Positions 38,846 through 51,984 are shown, counted from the first letter of the stretch. The stretch is DNA of 64,000 nucleotides from Epiperipatus broadwayi (GCA_028023455.1 JAQFVV010006203.1:14920348-14984347); one strand, 5' to 3'. Numbers and translations: made by a program. Notes: generated by a model not told the origin, from the letters alone.

Positions 38846-39452
38846 GATTGATTTCTATCCTCTTTTAAGATCTTGTGGAAGGATATAATCATAAACATAT
38901 GACCAAATATATGTGGAAAAGATGTATGATCCCAAGATACAAATTTCATGCTGAACAAGCACTCATCAGTTGACCTATATCACAATCTCTTACATATATC
39001 TATCATTGTTTAGTATATATAGACAGCCAGTTACTACAGTTTAATTGATAAGTGTCAAACTTACTGCCTCACAACTTTGACCCAAATCATTTAATGTAAG
39101 TATATTAATAATTTTTATCAGTTATTAATTAGACTAAAGTTTATTCATTTATTGAATAATATTTATGTAGTGTAATTTTTACTACACCACTCTAATGAAT
39201 GACTGATAAAAAATATTAATATACTTTCATTAAATGATTTGTCTCAAAGTTGTGAGGGCAGTAAGTTTACTGTAATACTTGGCTATCTACATATATATTG
39301 AACAATAATAAAGATATGCTGAGCCAACTGATGGGTTCTGGTTTAGCATGAAATGTGCATCTTGGGGATCACACATATCCACATGTCCTTTGTCATATGT
39401 TTATGATTACACCCTTCCACAAGGAGTTAAAAGTAGATAGAAATCAATCCCT
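38846..39452. repeat. Family C long inverted repeat
   Basis: Left arm 38846-39130 and right arm 39190-39452 are diverged inverted copies. Paired landmarks are gattgatttctatc, cttgtggaagg, aatcataaacatatgac, gatcccaagat, tttcatgctgaac, catcagttg, cttactgcc, tcacaactttga and aaatcatttaatg. The left part of the right arm matches the single copy at 15655-15960. The 81-codon frame at 39355-39600 is within this repeat and not a gene. Confidence 0.75.
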
Positions 39453-39599
39453 ACTTGATGTGGAATGGTGCAATGAAAATACACTTCAGAAATATTATTC
39501 ATTAAGAGCAAGTTCCTATTTCTATCATTTATTATTTATATCATTTATGGTGCATGTCAGAATTATGGACCTCATTATTATAATTTTATTTACTGATTA

Positions 39600-41340
39600 A
39601 TATTGTATGGATTTCTAATTCTAATTATTTGTAGCAAGAAAGGAAATCATTAAAATCTTTCTGTTCTGGCATTTGATAAAGCTAATGAATAATAGTGTCT
39701 TCTTTGTTTCTTTATGAATTGGGTGGGTTCAAAAGATTTTTGCCCTACAATAGACTATTTTAAAGGATAACTTTATCTATATTATAGCTTTTAAATTAAC
39801 AAAAGATACTGACTAGAACCCAGTTGATATAGAACTGTTTATAATTATTTGATCATTTTAGAAAAAGGAGGTATTTATCAACATCAACATAGGAATTGAA
39901 GAAAGGAATTTAAGAAATGCAGAAACAATTTTGTAGATTTATACACATTTGGGAAGCAGCCTTTATAAAACATTGAGAGCAATGATATCAGTAAATTTCA
40001 TAAGGTGATTTCTACTGAAGTCACTTGTTTATATCAATTACTAAGTAGTCTAAAGCAGTTAATTAGAATTTTCAAGCAATAGAGAAAATGTATTATTTGT
40101 CAGAAGAAGACATAGCAAGTGAAGCACCACATCTTCATTAGAAATGATAATTCACTTTATTTAGTTAATGTAAAATAATGTTATCAAAATATACAGTTGT
40201 TGGCTAATGTCAGATCCATATAACTATACAAGCAAATAAATTTGGTTTCCAAACTTTAGCATGATCCTGAATCTCATGCTGATATCTTAGAAAAAATAAA
40301 GGTTATTTCTGAACATGCAGATTCAAATCTTAATCTTCCAACTGAAGAAACTCAATTGGCAGAAACTGATCTGGGAATTTGAATGTGATCTACTATTTAA
40401 TATTTATTGATCACTCATGTTTCCAATAAGTGGTTCCATAAGAGAATAAAAAGAATGGATTTACTACTTATGCAATACTATTTTAAAAGAAAATGAGTCA
40501 TTGTAATCATTTAATTTATATAATAAATTACCTGTGGGCCTTGATATTTGGAAATCTTTGCATATATTTTTATTTTATAAAAAATATATTTTCAAATAGT
40601 TTAATAGTAAATCTCTGTCAATCATGAAAGATTTGTTGAATGAATCTATTTTGAATACCATATATTTTATAATTATTAGATAATTCGTCTAAAGCAATCA
40701 TTGTATAATAGACTCTTTTAATTTACTGTTTGGATTTTAGTTTCAGTTGTTATTGATAAAAATAAAGTTATATGAATATATTATCTTATTGTTTGTTTTG
40801 AGTTAATTAAAAATTATTTTGTCTGTGTTTATTTTTAAAATGAGATCAAGAAAATATGATGAAAAATTTTAATGATAAATGATAAGGCTGCAAAAATGAA
40901 GACTTAATTGTATAGCTCTTTTAATTAGTATTTAAAATAAACAAAGCTTTTAATTGTTTTCGAAACGAGTACAATATATATATATATATATAAGACTTTC
41001 ATAATTAAAACAGTTATATTATTTAAGCAAAACTATGATTGAAACAGGGTATTGGGTTTGCAAGTGGATGACTGGTATAATTGTATAGGCATACTGCAAG
41101 GTCATATATATCATTTAGATCCAAGTTGTTCTATCCATTAGATACATTGTACAGGCTTAAACCTGCATAGAATAATTTTTTTTTTTTACATAGCTGAAAA
41201 TCAATTCAATAATTTTAATTTTTAGTTTATCACTTTCACTATACTAAACCAACATGAAGCTTGTATTGTATTAGTGTAAGCTTATCCAATTATCCTTTAA
41301 TCTTTATCTCCAACTAAGATAGATATTCATTTATTAACTG
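39600..41340. other. AT-rich stretch, mostly empty
   Basis: A fragment at 41145-41170 (ttgtacaggcttaaacctgc) matches the arm of the 26.6 kb palindrome. TA run at 40973-40991. No gene seen. Confidence 0.4.
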
Positions 41341-41560
41341 ATATTGAATAACTGTCTCGGTTGGCTAAGGGTTGGCTACTTAAAAAAAAATTCTGAACTT
41401 GCTTTAAAAATTCCCAGGTACATCAAATATCTTCCTGCCACTACACTATTCAACCATGAGACCATAAGTAAAATTAATGAGTGGGAAATGATTACTAAAA
41501 ATAAATGTATGAGTATTATGAAAATCCAGATTGTCTAAGTGTACCAACAAATGTGGCTGC
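41341..41560. repeat. Possible SINE related to the 33.1 kb tandem unit
   Basis: ttgaataactgtctcggttg followed by gctaagggttggctacttaa and a run of A resembles the tggatagccacctagttggt...gaagaaaaaaaa part of 33097-33478. Confidence 0.35.
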
Positions 41561-42016
41561 TAAGTTGGCCAAATTTTACATGACAGTAATTGCCAACTCA
41601 TCTAAACACAGTTTACTTTTGTGGAAATTCTTGCAAGTATATTTGTCTCCATTATTATCTTACATAATTGTACTTTAGATAATTAATTTTGCATTGATTC
41701 ACAGTATAGGAGACTGTCTCCTCAGTATTTTTTTTATTAGAAATATAATCACCTTTCAGATATATTTAATCTGTATTCATGATTTTTTTGGTTTTGCACC
41801 ACACAGGTATAATTGATGTACATTTTTCAGAGTTTGTTTTTTACCTTGCAGAGATACTTGATCTAATTTTTGGATTGATAAGAACCGCAAACTTATTTTT
41901 AAATAATATCTTATATTTAATAGTAATGAAACATCTGAAAAAGTTATGTATTTTACATAGATATTTCTATTTTTCATTTTCTTTATTAAGCGAAAGTGCT
42001 TCATATTTGATTTCAG

Positions 42017-42192
42017 ATTGGATGAAGCAGGATTTCCCATTCATCTTCTGCCCCAAGTAAATGATTCTGATTCAGTAGCTGGGGCAGTTAATTCCAATTG
42101 GTATGGAGTATCTCAGGGAACTCCTGTGCTTGTAGCTCTAGGAGATATGCAGTGCTCAGTATTGTCAACATTGCATAATGAACAGGATGCAG
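42017..42192 (+). CDS. SHPK: Sedoheptulokinase (SHPK/CARKL), internal exon with catalytic Asp
   Basis: Internal coding exon of a carbohydrate kinase of the FGGY family. SHPK phosphorylates sedoheptulose to sedoheptulose-7-phosphate in the cytosol, feeding the non-oxidative pentose phosphate pathway. The exon gives 58 full codons starting LDEAGFPIHLLP and including SVAG, WYGVSQGTPVLVALGDMQ and HNEQDA, which I recognise as SHPK-like. The Asp of LGDMQ (codon 42144-42146) aligns by family knowledge with the FGGY catalytic base. The exon is preceded by a T-rich tract ending ttgatttcag and followed by gtaagact, both canonical splice sites. Its first base is the third base of a split codon, and its last base (g) joins ta of the next exon to make GTA, Val. 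No stop or frameshift is seen, so the gene looks functional. The first full codon is TTG (Leu), not a start. Family identity is confident; full gene structure is not visible. Confidence 0.95.
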
Positions 42193-44099
42193 GTAAGACT
42201 GTTTGCAAATCTGAAATTCATTTTAGATTAAAGTGCTTCATATTATACTTCTAGTATGTAGATTATTATTATTTTTTTGGAAGACCAAATTATTTATTTG
42301 TATTCTTTCAATTTAAGTTATAATTATACTGTCTAATCATAATAGCATCTGTGCATATATATATATATATATGTTATATAGTTGTGTAAATAAAGTTAAA
42401 ATATTATCATAACTATAATCAGACAGGAAATTAATACACCCCCCCCATAGCAAACTCTTTAGAAAATGTACATATGCAAAACATGCAGTGGAATTATTCT
42501 AATTCTAATATATGCTGATGTATTTAGATTTACATGAAATATGGAACTGATAAATAAACTGCTGAAATCTGCCTTCATGGAATGTGTGATATATATTGAA
42601 CTGGGTCTGATTAAAAGAGAGATTAATAAGCTTATTCTTGCTAGGTTTAAATATGGATTAATGTCCTTTGAATAAAATAAGAGATGGCATCGACAGATTA
42701 AATAAGATTGTTTTTTGTAGTTACAAAAGTTTACAGTTGTGAGCAAAATACCCTCACAGGTCTGGGATAGGCAGGCATTGGAAAGGATATTTGTGTGTAT
42801 TAAATATTCTTGAGCTAATGTACTATTATTTTAGGCTCTTTTATTATCCAGAAATGAGTGTGAGGCAGATACCTTTTCCTGCTACTCACATTCAGTGACT
42901 TAGTTAGAATAGTATTTATCTGGTAGATGCCCATTCCAACCGTATATATATGTATATTCCTTGATTGTTTATAAATAAGTGTAACACAGATTTTGTTCCT
43001 GTCATTTACTCTTATTATAGTTTTTCCAGATAGACACTCATCCCTACCAGCTAATTTGTAAGTTTCAGTCACTAATATCACTTTGTTGCAACTTCCCTAC
43101 CTCAGCATTTGGTGATATTTATTTTATTAGTATTAAAACATGTTAAAAAGCATCTGACTCTTGTGATATTTTGTTTCCCTTATTTGAGTTCCTTAGTACT
43201 AGTTTCCCAAGAACTACAACCTGAAAGGATTTATTCAGTTTAATTCTGCTAATACTATATTTTATTAGATGATTTTTAGTATATCCTAAAGCCTATAAAA
43301 TGAATAAGTCTTAAAACTGGGTTATATTAATAAGTCTTAGTAGTTACAGTTAGTCAGTGCTATCCAGGACTGTTAAGATGCATAGGGCATGCATTGTCTG
43401 TGCATAATGAGGCAATGAATCATATTAATTTTTTCCTCAACTAGTTAGGGCAGTTAAATAAAACAACAGATCAGTAAGTGTTGTTATATTAAATTCAATC
43501 CTGGATAAAAGATCATTTATCTGATATTTCCCAATGCTTTCTGTCAATTGTGTTGTTTTGTGATTATGTATATACATAAATAAATCATATTTTCTCATTA
43601 TTCTAGCATTTGTCATTTGTTGCAATCAATAATGGTAATTAAAATATGATAAGAGTCTCTTGTATCTAACCAAGTCTAGCGGATATAAAAAGAAAAAGGT
43701 TGCGATCATGTGATGTCAGAAGGGAAGCTGCATGAGGTTTGCATGAGCGATTTTCATGTCAGCTATGCATTTTTGATCATTACAATATGAAAGAAAAATT
43801 GAGTTAATGAAAACAAACACTTTAATATATGTATACATCTCATTAATTCATGGTATGCAGGCTCACATGATTATACAGAAATAGACAAAATAATTGAAGA
43901 TGGTAGTAATAAATAAAGTAATATGAATGTGAATCAAAGAGTTAAACTTCAACTCACATGGAAAAACAAGAGTAAAAGTTTTACTGATAGAATTAAAATA
44001 TCTAGAATGGAAGGGGGATTTGATATATCAGAAGTCAGTGTATGGATCAAGATGTTAAATGAATTGAAACTATTGACTGGACTGATAATAATAGCAAGG

Positions 44100-44215
44100 C
44101 GGATAAGAAGATAGTTTAGTGAGTCAAAACCCAATAGAATACTTGTCCAACAGTAGTGCAAAACAGATCATTGGACTATTTGAGAGAGTCCTTTGTCCAG
44201 CAGTGAACCATTTAC
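44100..44215 (+). pseudogene. Possible 3' end of a non-LTR (RTE-like) element
   Basis: gagtcctttgtccagcagtg followed by aacca resembles the text that closes the last reading frame of many animal non-LTR elements (cctttgtccagcagtggac). Preceding text 43920-44100 is compatible but not diagnostic. Confidence 0.35.
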
Positions 44216-44810
44216 GTTAGAAATATCAACATTTATAAATATTATTATTTACGTAAATCTATATTTATTATTGTTTGTAACAATTTTATTTAATGTATGT
44301 AGACATAATAGAGATATCTAAAAAAAAAAAAAAAATGACAGGTAAAGATAGTATTTTTAATTTCTTATGCCTTTCAAGTCTTTCAAATGCTAAGTTTTGA
44401 TCACGTGAATTCTTCTTTAATGCTTTAAATTACAGCAAAACCATTAAATGTAAGGTTGCTGTTTTTGATTTGAAATTTCTTGATTCAATCACCTGTCATT
44501 TTTTATTAGTCTTCCTATATGTCACTGACTAATTATGAACTGATCAACTTATTTTATAATTTAAAACTTTAACAAAAATTATAAGAAAGCGTTAACAAAA
44601 AAAAAAAAATGAAAGCAAGGGTTTATTTATAAATTCAGAAAATTATATATATATATATTTTCATTTATTTTTTAAAAAATCATCTTTTCTGCCATGACAA
44701 ATAATAAACAAAGGTAACAAGAAGCCATATTATGTTCAACTTAAGCAAGAAGTCATAAAGCACTTATATAAGTAGAGGGCCATATCTCTTTAATTTACTT
44801 ATTTATTTTT

Positions 44811-45147
44811 GTAATAGATTTCTAACTATAAAATCTTTCCATTGACTCGTTGTAAATCGAAAGATTTCGCGAGTATTAATATGTAATAAGAAATGTGGAC
44901 TTAATCAGTGAAGTATTGAATAGCTTCACGCTCGCAGATCTAATTGCTTCAGCTTCATCTATTTAAATAGAAAGTAGGTTGAAGTAAAGAAGGGTTCCCC
45001 TCTTTTCTTCCAAGCGTAAGCTTGTGGTTAAAACACCTGTAGAGGTCCCTACTATTGCATTTTATACGCATATTGTTGAGGTTATAGCCTCAGTAAATAT
45101 TACTTACGTAATCAATGGGCGTTTAATAAATTTATAATTACAACTTT
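44811..45147 (+). repeat. Dispersed repeat family D, full copy in SHPK intron
   Basis: Same order of landmarks as 12240-12580: taatagatttctaactataa, gtattgaatagcttcacgct, gcgtaagcttgtggttaaaa, tgtagaggtccctact, cagtaaatattacttacgta, aataaatttataatt. Same orientation. Confidence 0.8.
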
Positions 45148-45472
45148 ATTTATTTACTGTAGATAATGGTAATCAAATAGAGTCACTCTTGTATTCATAA
45201 CTGATGATATATTACGTAGTTGCAATAGTAACAATAATAATTCTGATATTTATCATCACTTCCCGAAGGAAGATTGGTATCAGCAGATGTTGGGTCTACA
45301 AGAATATTAAAATAATATTTACTACAATAAAAAAAACCCTCATAGCTTAAGATTGTCTAACTTCCATTCTTCATTATGCACTTACACACAACACACACAT
45401 CCATGTTCAATTATTTTGCTTGGAGGCGGGTAAAGTAAATAAGCAACAGATTACCTAAACAAACTAAAATCC

Positions 45473-45584
45473 TTGGTGCTATTTTAGTACGCAATCTCCG
45501 CCATTTTGAATTTCGAAAACGTCGTCTGACACACGCGAAAATGCAAAATGGTGGAAAATGCCGGAGATACTAAAATAGCACCAA
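45473..45584. repeat. Hairpin with GC-richer arms (MITE-like)
   Basis: 45473-45508 (ttggtgctattttagtacg, caatctccgccattttg) pairs with 45544-45584, which has a 5-7 base bulge (gaaaatg). The loop includes cgaaaacgtcgtctgacaca. No coding capacity. Confidence 0.75.
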
Positions 45585-46537
45585 ATCCTTTATAATTATC
45601 AGTAGTATATGGTTATGCTTAAAAATCAAACTAATGAGTATCATATCATTAAAATGCATATATATATATTGGAAAATTGAAAATATTATTATACATTATA
45701 TTTAACTATTTAAATATTTATGTAATACAGAAAAATATTATATACCGAAATAATTTGTAAACACACTTTCCTTTGCTGATGATCAATTTATACATTGAAA
45801 AATTCCTTATATCAATGTATATAATTTTAAGTCTTCATAATTAATAATTATTATTATGATGATGATTAAACTATATTTTTCCTTGTTGTAAAAGTCATAT
45901 AGCATGATTCTATAAGAAACATTTGCCATATTTCCTGATTATCATCAATCTACAATTTTCAAACTGAACATTGATCTAAAAATCACACAATTGGATACTT
46001 AATTTATAGTCAGAATCTACCGAATAGGTCCTATGAGTTGTATTTCTTTAAGGAAGATTATCAATATAGAATCAATATTCTAAATTAATACTATTCTACC
46101 CTCCCCCCCCCCCCATTAATATTCTGATCTTTCTTCACTTTAGGACATAAATACTTAGGATTACAGTAAATACATATTAGAAAATAAGATAGGTTTAAGA
46201 AGGAATGGCATGGATACTAAAACTAGTTTTATGTAACGCCACAGTTTATTCTATGGATTTGATTATTGAAAATTATTTACAGTTATATGCATTCACAGAT
46301 ATTTATAATATAAACTTTAGATGATGTATTAGAAAAATGTTAGTGATTTTTTTCAAATGAAGAAGAAAAAAATTATAATAGGTTATAATTTTTAGCATTC
46401 ACTAATAGACAAATATGCTATATGTTTTTGATATATATATATATATTCTTTGTGTACATTTGTTAATTTATTTATAATTCAAAATAGTATGTCATATAAC
46501 TATAAATTCGTTAAATAAACAACAAACATTGCCTTTA

Positions 46538-46862
46538 CACAGAGACTAACCTCTTCATACACAATCCAGAGTAATCAATGGATGCAGGAAGGTTTGTGCA
46601 TAAAATCCCTATCTAGTGCCTACTTATCCAATATTCCCAGACCGTTTTCTAGTTTGCAGCTTTCATCAGTGAACAGCCTAAGATTTAGGTGCAGTGCTCT
46701 CAGATCCAAGGCTTCTCATGAAAGCCACAAGCTAGAAACTAGTCTAGGGATGTTGGATGAGTAAGCACTAGATAAGGATTTTATACACAAACCTTCCTGC
46801 ATCCATTGATTACTGTGATTTGCACTGAGTGGCACTACTGTATGAAGAGTTAAGCCTATGTG
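46538..46862. repeat. Family A fold-back copy
   Basis: Left arm 46538-46672 and right arm 46714-46862 are inverted copies: ctcttcatac, gagtaatcaatggatgcagg, aaggtttgtgcataaaat, ccctatctagtgcctac, tccaatattcccagac, tttctagtttgcagctttca. Family A tail (caatcatgtgatgtttaatg) follows to 46920. Confidence 0.8.
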
Positions 46863-47715
46863 TAAATAGCTTGTGTAAAAATGAAGAATGGCAATCATGT
46901 GATGTTTAATGGGTTAAACATTGCCATTGAACACCACAAAATTGAATAAATATAAAAAAACTTAGATATAATTTAATGTAAATAATACTAATATAAGATG
47001 AATAAATTCAAATATAACTAATATAAGTTTTAAGTTTGTCCCATTTATATTTATATATATGATGTATATTATCAAAACTTTTTGCCATACATTTGATAAA
47101 TCACTTAGATCTAGTTCTTTTTAAATTGTATACTTTATCTTTGCACTGCAATCTTTTAATATTTCCACATATTATGCTCTGGCTTGCATCAGTTATAATC
47201 TCATAGGTTGTAATTAAGATTAATCTCAAACTCCAGGTTTTCTAATTCTTTTGATAGTATATTTTTTTATACCATCAAGCTAGTAAGCATTTGAGAAATG
47301 AATAGGAAATGATTATCTTCAGAATATCAAGTGAGGCATGGGATGATAATTGTTCTTTGATTGAGAGACTACATAAAAATAGTAATGAATGGTATATTTA
47401 CTGAAGGACACTCAACACATAGTGTTAAAGAACATTATCACCAAGAAGTTTTCCATCATAGATGGAATATGGTTAATACAGTGAAAAAACTTTATTGCTA
47501 TCTGACTTCTTTATATGGGTAGTTAACATCAGGTTGCAGTTGCTATGGTGAATTATCATATTTAATCCATTTTTTTTGACAGTGTTGAGTTATTTTAACT
47601 TCACCATTACTCTGTTCATGATTTTGATCTTAATTACACTCAGTTGTTTGTCCTTTCAATCCACTATATCTGTCTATATTTTCTATAAATTATTTTTATG
47701 GTTTATAGTTACCTG

Positions 47716-48023
47716 AATAAAGCATGTTTATTTCAACCCAATAACCTATACGTACAATTGTTTCTCTTTATTGCTAATATCTGGGGTATTATGCTGTTTT
47801 TGGATTTCATTAAATCCATCTGAACAGATGAGGACAATTCATTAACAGAACATTACTTAAGAGTATTTAAATAAAGCATGTTTATTTCAACCCAAGAACC
47901 TATACATACAATTGTTTCTCTTTATTGCTAATATCTGGGATATTATGCTGTTTTTGGATTTCATTAAATCCATCTGAACAGATGAGGACAATTCGTTAAC
48001 AGAACATTACTTAAGAGTATTTA
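47716..48023 (+). repeat. Tandem duplication, two 154 bp units
   Basis: Units 47716-47869 and 47870-48023 start aataaagcatgtttatttca and end gagtattta. Only a handful of differences are visible (for example ataacc/agaacc, cgtac/catac, ggggt/gggat, attcatt/attcgtt). The junction is exact, indicating a recent duplication. Confidence 0.95.
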
Positions 48024-49164
48024 GTTAATTTCTAAGAGGTATGTATTTTTTTAAAAATTAATTTACACTTTGAGAAAATTCCATATTGACTAACTTGCCT
48101 GAAATTTGTCTAATTTCATGCTTTTACAATTAATTTTATCATATTTACATTTATCATCTTTCTTTACATTTATCTTTCTTTTACATACGGAAGCATATAA
48201 AATTTTAATTCCCAAAATATCCCCTGTTAAGAAAGTAAAATTAAGCCAAATGATACAACTTAGAATCTAAAATATAATTATATCTATTCAATACTACTCA
48301 TATTTATTTACATGTAGCTTGCATATTCATGAATTTGCACAATTGTAGCTTTGAAAATATTTTATTTATTTTATCTTTAAAATAAATTATTTTTTATTCG
48401 TTATCTTTATTCTTTTCTGGTTATTTTTAGGAGGAACAAACTTTTAGATAATAAACAAGTTTAATTTTGCAGTTGCTTAGCCCCCCCTCCCCCATTCTCT
48501 TCATTTTATACAAGTTTGAGGAAAGAAATTGGAAATAGAATCAATGTATTAAACATATATTGGTCCATTAATGACAAAATAAAAATGTATTCTATGTAAG
48601 TCATTTATATATTCTAACAGTTCAGTGTAGGTCATTTTTAATGAAGAGATTAAATATATAAATAAATTCTTCTGTAATCAAAAGGAATATTGGCATTATT
48701 CTTAAATGGCAATATGCCACCCTTAATTATACTTGTCAGGAAAAAATTATTATAGCGTCTCTACAGCCATCCTAGAAATAATGCGATAAAGGCGGTTTGT
48801 ATTTTTGGTTAACGATGTCAGATGGCTGCCACCCACAACCTAAATTGAAAGGCTTATGTCCATTACATAATCAGTTTAAGAATGCCAGTTTTATAGATTG
48901 GTAATCAATTGCCATATGCCAAACTAAAAAGCAACAACTATACATCTGATTATCACACACATTGCATGACATTACATAACTCAACTAGTGTACAGAATTG
49001 ACAATAAAGAAATACAAAATCTTTAAATATTATTAAAATAAACAATTCAATAAAAAAAGTATGGTTTGAACCTAGTTGTTCATATTAATTTTAAAATAAT
49101 AATTTTAATGTATGTAAATAACCAAACACTGCTTAACCTTTCTTCCATCTTTTATCTTAAAATT
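48024..49164. other. AT-rich intron sequence, no gene seen
   Basis: A C-rich run lies at 48481-48494. A GC-richer unassigned patch lies at 48768-48850 (ggcggtttgtatttttggtt). Confidence 0.4.
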
Positions 49165-49276
49165 AACTTCTAGTCTAGTTGTCCAGCGTCGATAGCCGAG
49201 AGGTCAGCGCGCGCGTTCGCTTCCTGGCAGATGCTTTGACATATGGAAAAAAAAAAAACAAAAAAACTTCTAGTCT
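49165..49276 (+). mobile_element. tRNA-Gly-derived SINE, copy 4, internally deleted, 12 bp target duplication
   Basis: Element 49177-49264: gtccagcgtcgatagccgag, aggtcagcgcgcgcgttcgc, ttcctggcagatgctttgac, atatgg, then an A-rich tail. The middle of the tRNA (anticodon arm) is missing, leaving the D-arm joined to the B box. aacttctagtct occurs at 49165-49176 and 49265-49276, a perfect 12 bp duplication. Confidence 0.9.
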
Positions 49277-49279
49277 CAT

Positions 49280-50324
49280 TAATTAATTTCAAATATGTGG
49301 AGAAGAGAAACAAAATATTGCACTTCGAATATTAATAAATACTAATAAATAATAATAAAATTCTCAGATGTAAGTAAAATTAATAATAAAAAAGTTATAT
49401 ATTGGGTTGAATGAAATAATTATAAATGTTCTTACCTAACAAGGTTTAAATTGTAATAGAATTTCACAAAATTGTTTGACGTTTGAATTTTATAGACTAG
49501 TTTAAACTCTTTGTATGCCTCCACTAAATTATTCCAATTCTTTCTAATGTATATACATATTTTGAAAAGCTGTCATTACATTGACAAATTTTTTCTTTCA
49601 GATTTCTTCTTCAAATAACAATTACACTTTATTAATCTTCACATTGAGATTTACCAGCTATGTCTTTTATATTCAGTCAGTTACATCATTAGAGAGGTAG
49701 ACAGGTTCAAAAATTAAAGATAACACTTTAGAAAATCAGGTTATACCTCATATCATCAGAAACTGATACAGTTAGGGAATCTAGTTCTAATTTCAGTTGC
49801 TACAGCAACTTTTTGAAGTTTTTCTATGCTGCAAAAGCATCCACTATCTCTTAAAATGCTGGATAAAACTTTTGGGGCCATTAAGCTTAATTTTTGAAAA
49901 TAGTCTGCTGGTAATTCAATACACAACTACAAAGTGTCTGAATGACCATTATTTGAAACCTTTTAAAAATAATTTCTCATCTTATGATGTCACTAAGACT
50001 AAATATTAAAGCCATTATTATTTAATTAAGTGTATATGTACTACACTAATTAATTAAGGATATGTTTTCTTGTTTATGCAGTAAACACTTTATTATCTAC
50101 TTAACCTTTATTCACTAAATTATTTACTATATTCAAAATCAATTTATTTAATTTAAAAACAATAAAAAATAAGAATGTAAGTTTGACATTAAAGATCATT
50201 TACTTTTTTTAAACATTATAAATTTTTCAATTTTTCAGATTAAAAAAAAAGTTTTGATATTATTTTTTGTATTAAATCACCAATATTTACACAAGCTGTT
50301 AAATCAGAGGCAAAAGTGCCAACC
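49280..50324. other. AT-rich intron sequence, no gene seen
   Basis: A 70-codon open frame at 49797-50009 is not recognised and lacks convincing splice ends. Confidence 0.4.
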
Positions 50325-50711
50325 AGTGCAAGGCGGAGTAATCAATGGATGCAAGAAAGTTTGTACATAAAATCCCTATCTAGTGCCTGCTCATCCAATA
50401 TCGCCAGACATCAAAATGTATAGATGCTGAATTGAGTTCAGATCTCTATGACTATAGGAGTAAATCTTGAAGTGAAATCATTATTGCATTTTCATTTTGG
50501 ACTCACAACTTTATAGTTAACTAAAAAGGTAAAAAGTGGACGCAGAAGAGTTTATGTTAGATCCTAAGATTTAGGTGCAGAGCTCTCAAATCCAAGATTT
50601 CCCAATGATGAAAGCCACAAGTCAGAAACTAGTCTGGGGATATTGGATGAGTAGGTATAGATAGAGATTTTATGGCCAAAGCACTGGGTGGCACTATGGT
50701 ATAGAGAGTAA
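50325..50711. repeat. Family A fold-back copy with 148 bp insertion between arms
   Basis: Left arm 50330-50410 (gagtaatcaatggatgcaag, cctgctcatccaatatcgcc) is inverted at 50600-50711 (ctggggatattggatgagta). The centre 50411-50558 has no counterpart in other copies. 50559-50600 is the loop text cctaagatttaggtgcag seen at 46676. Confidence 0.75.
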
Positions 50712-51984
50712 TTACTAATTACACATTATCACATCTATTTTTTTTTGTATTCATTTCCAATAGTTTTAAACTTTTCTCAAAAAAATGTAATTCAATATAA
50801 ATAATACATATAACACTTACACTAAGCTTTTCTTAGTATACGTGTTGTATGTATTATTTGTATTGAATTATATTTTTATATTCTAGTAGAATAAAATTCT
50901 ACCGAACACTGGAATATATTTTATATAATTTCTCCTTCATTGACAATTATTAATTCTAGACAATATTTTTTATATTCTATCAAATTTCTTAATTTAATTT
51001 TTAATAGCATATATTTAATCCATAAAACAATCGTGACTGCTTTCATAAATAATTAAAATGCTTATTCTTACATATTCTGATTACAGGTTTTGTCAATTCT
51101 CACATATATATGTATATATATTGATAGCTTTTGAAATAAGTAGTACTCTTTTCTATCGTAATAGCTTAAATTTCAATTACTGACATACTTCTTGTGTTAT
51201 TTATATTAATTTTCTGTGCTCCTCTTGTCAGAATTTGCAATATACAGGGAATGAATTTAAATCTGCTTTTCCAGATCTTATAAAACATCTGATCTAAATA
51301 ATGATATATAATTAGTATGGATTTCCAGTCATACTCTATATTTAAAAAGCCTCATTCAGTATGGAAAATAATTTAACTTCAGAGGTTAATAACTATTTAT
51401 TTTAATAGCCTGTAAGTAAATAACCGAATATCACATTGATTGTTAATAATATTTGCGCTGATTTCATATTATTAGAAATGTTGCAACAACTAACATTTTT
51501 AAAATAATAGTTTGATTTAAACAAATCTTTTTTTTTTTGCAATGATTTTTTTTCATAGTGTACTAATTACTTAAGATTTTGTTAATCTAGTATGACAATT
51601 ATTTACAGTTGGGTAAATTTTAATTGATTAGTATACTTACCATTTATTTTTATATAATAATACACAGATTAGTGAAGTTGTAATAATGTCAAAATTTTAC
51701 TCTTTATCTGTTCTTGGGTCAATTCCCATTCTTTTAACTCTAATAAAATAAATCAAAAGTTCATAGATTATTATCTCTCTACTTACTTGCTAATGACTTA
51801 ACTTCACCTCCTTATTAAAGTTAAAAACAATCAATGTCTCTAAATTGGTTCTCAATAGGCTGGGCACGTGATTGTACACACATTACTGAATCTGTGGTAA
51901 ATTATCAATCAGACAAAATTTAAAATCTTTTCAAGAACTGAAAATGAATTGCACCATAAAAACAATATAATAATGTTATTAAAA

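Larger units (their letters stand above)
1..42016 (+). other. Upstream sequence, probably SHPK intron(s) and/or 5' flank
   Basis: The N-terminal part of SHPK (glycine-rich ATP loop near the start, and the segment just before the GFP motif) must be encoded upstream of 42017. I looked for codons matching those conserved segments and found none that I trust. A short exon could have been missed in such AT-rich sequence. The open frames in this stretch that I examined are transposon relics, parts of repeats, or unrecognised. Confidence 0.5.
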
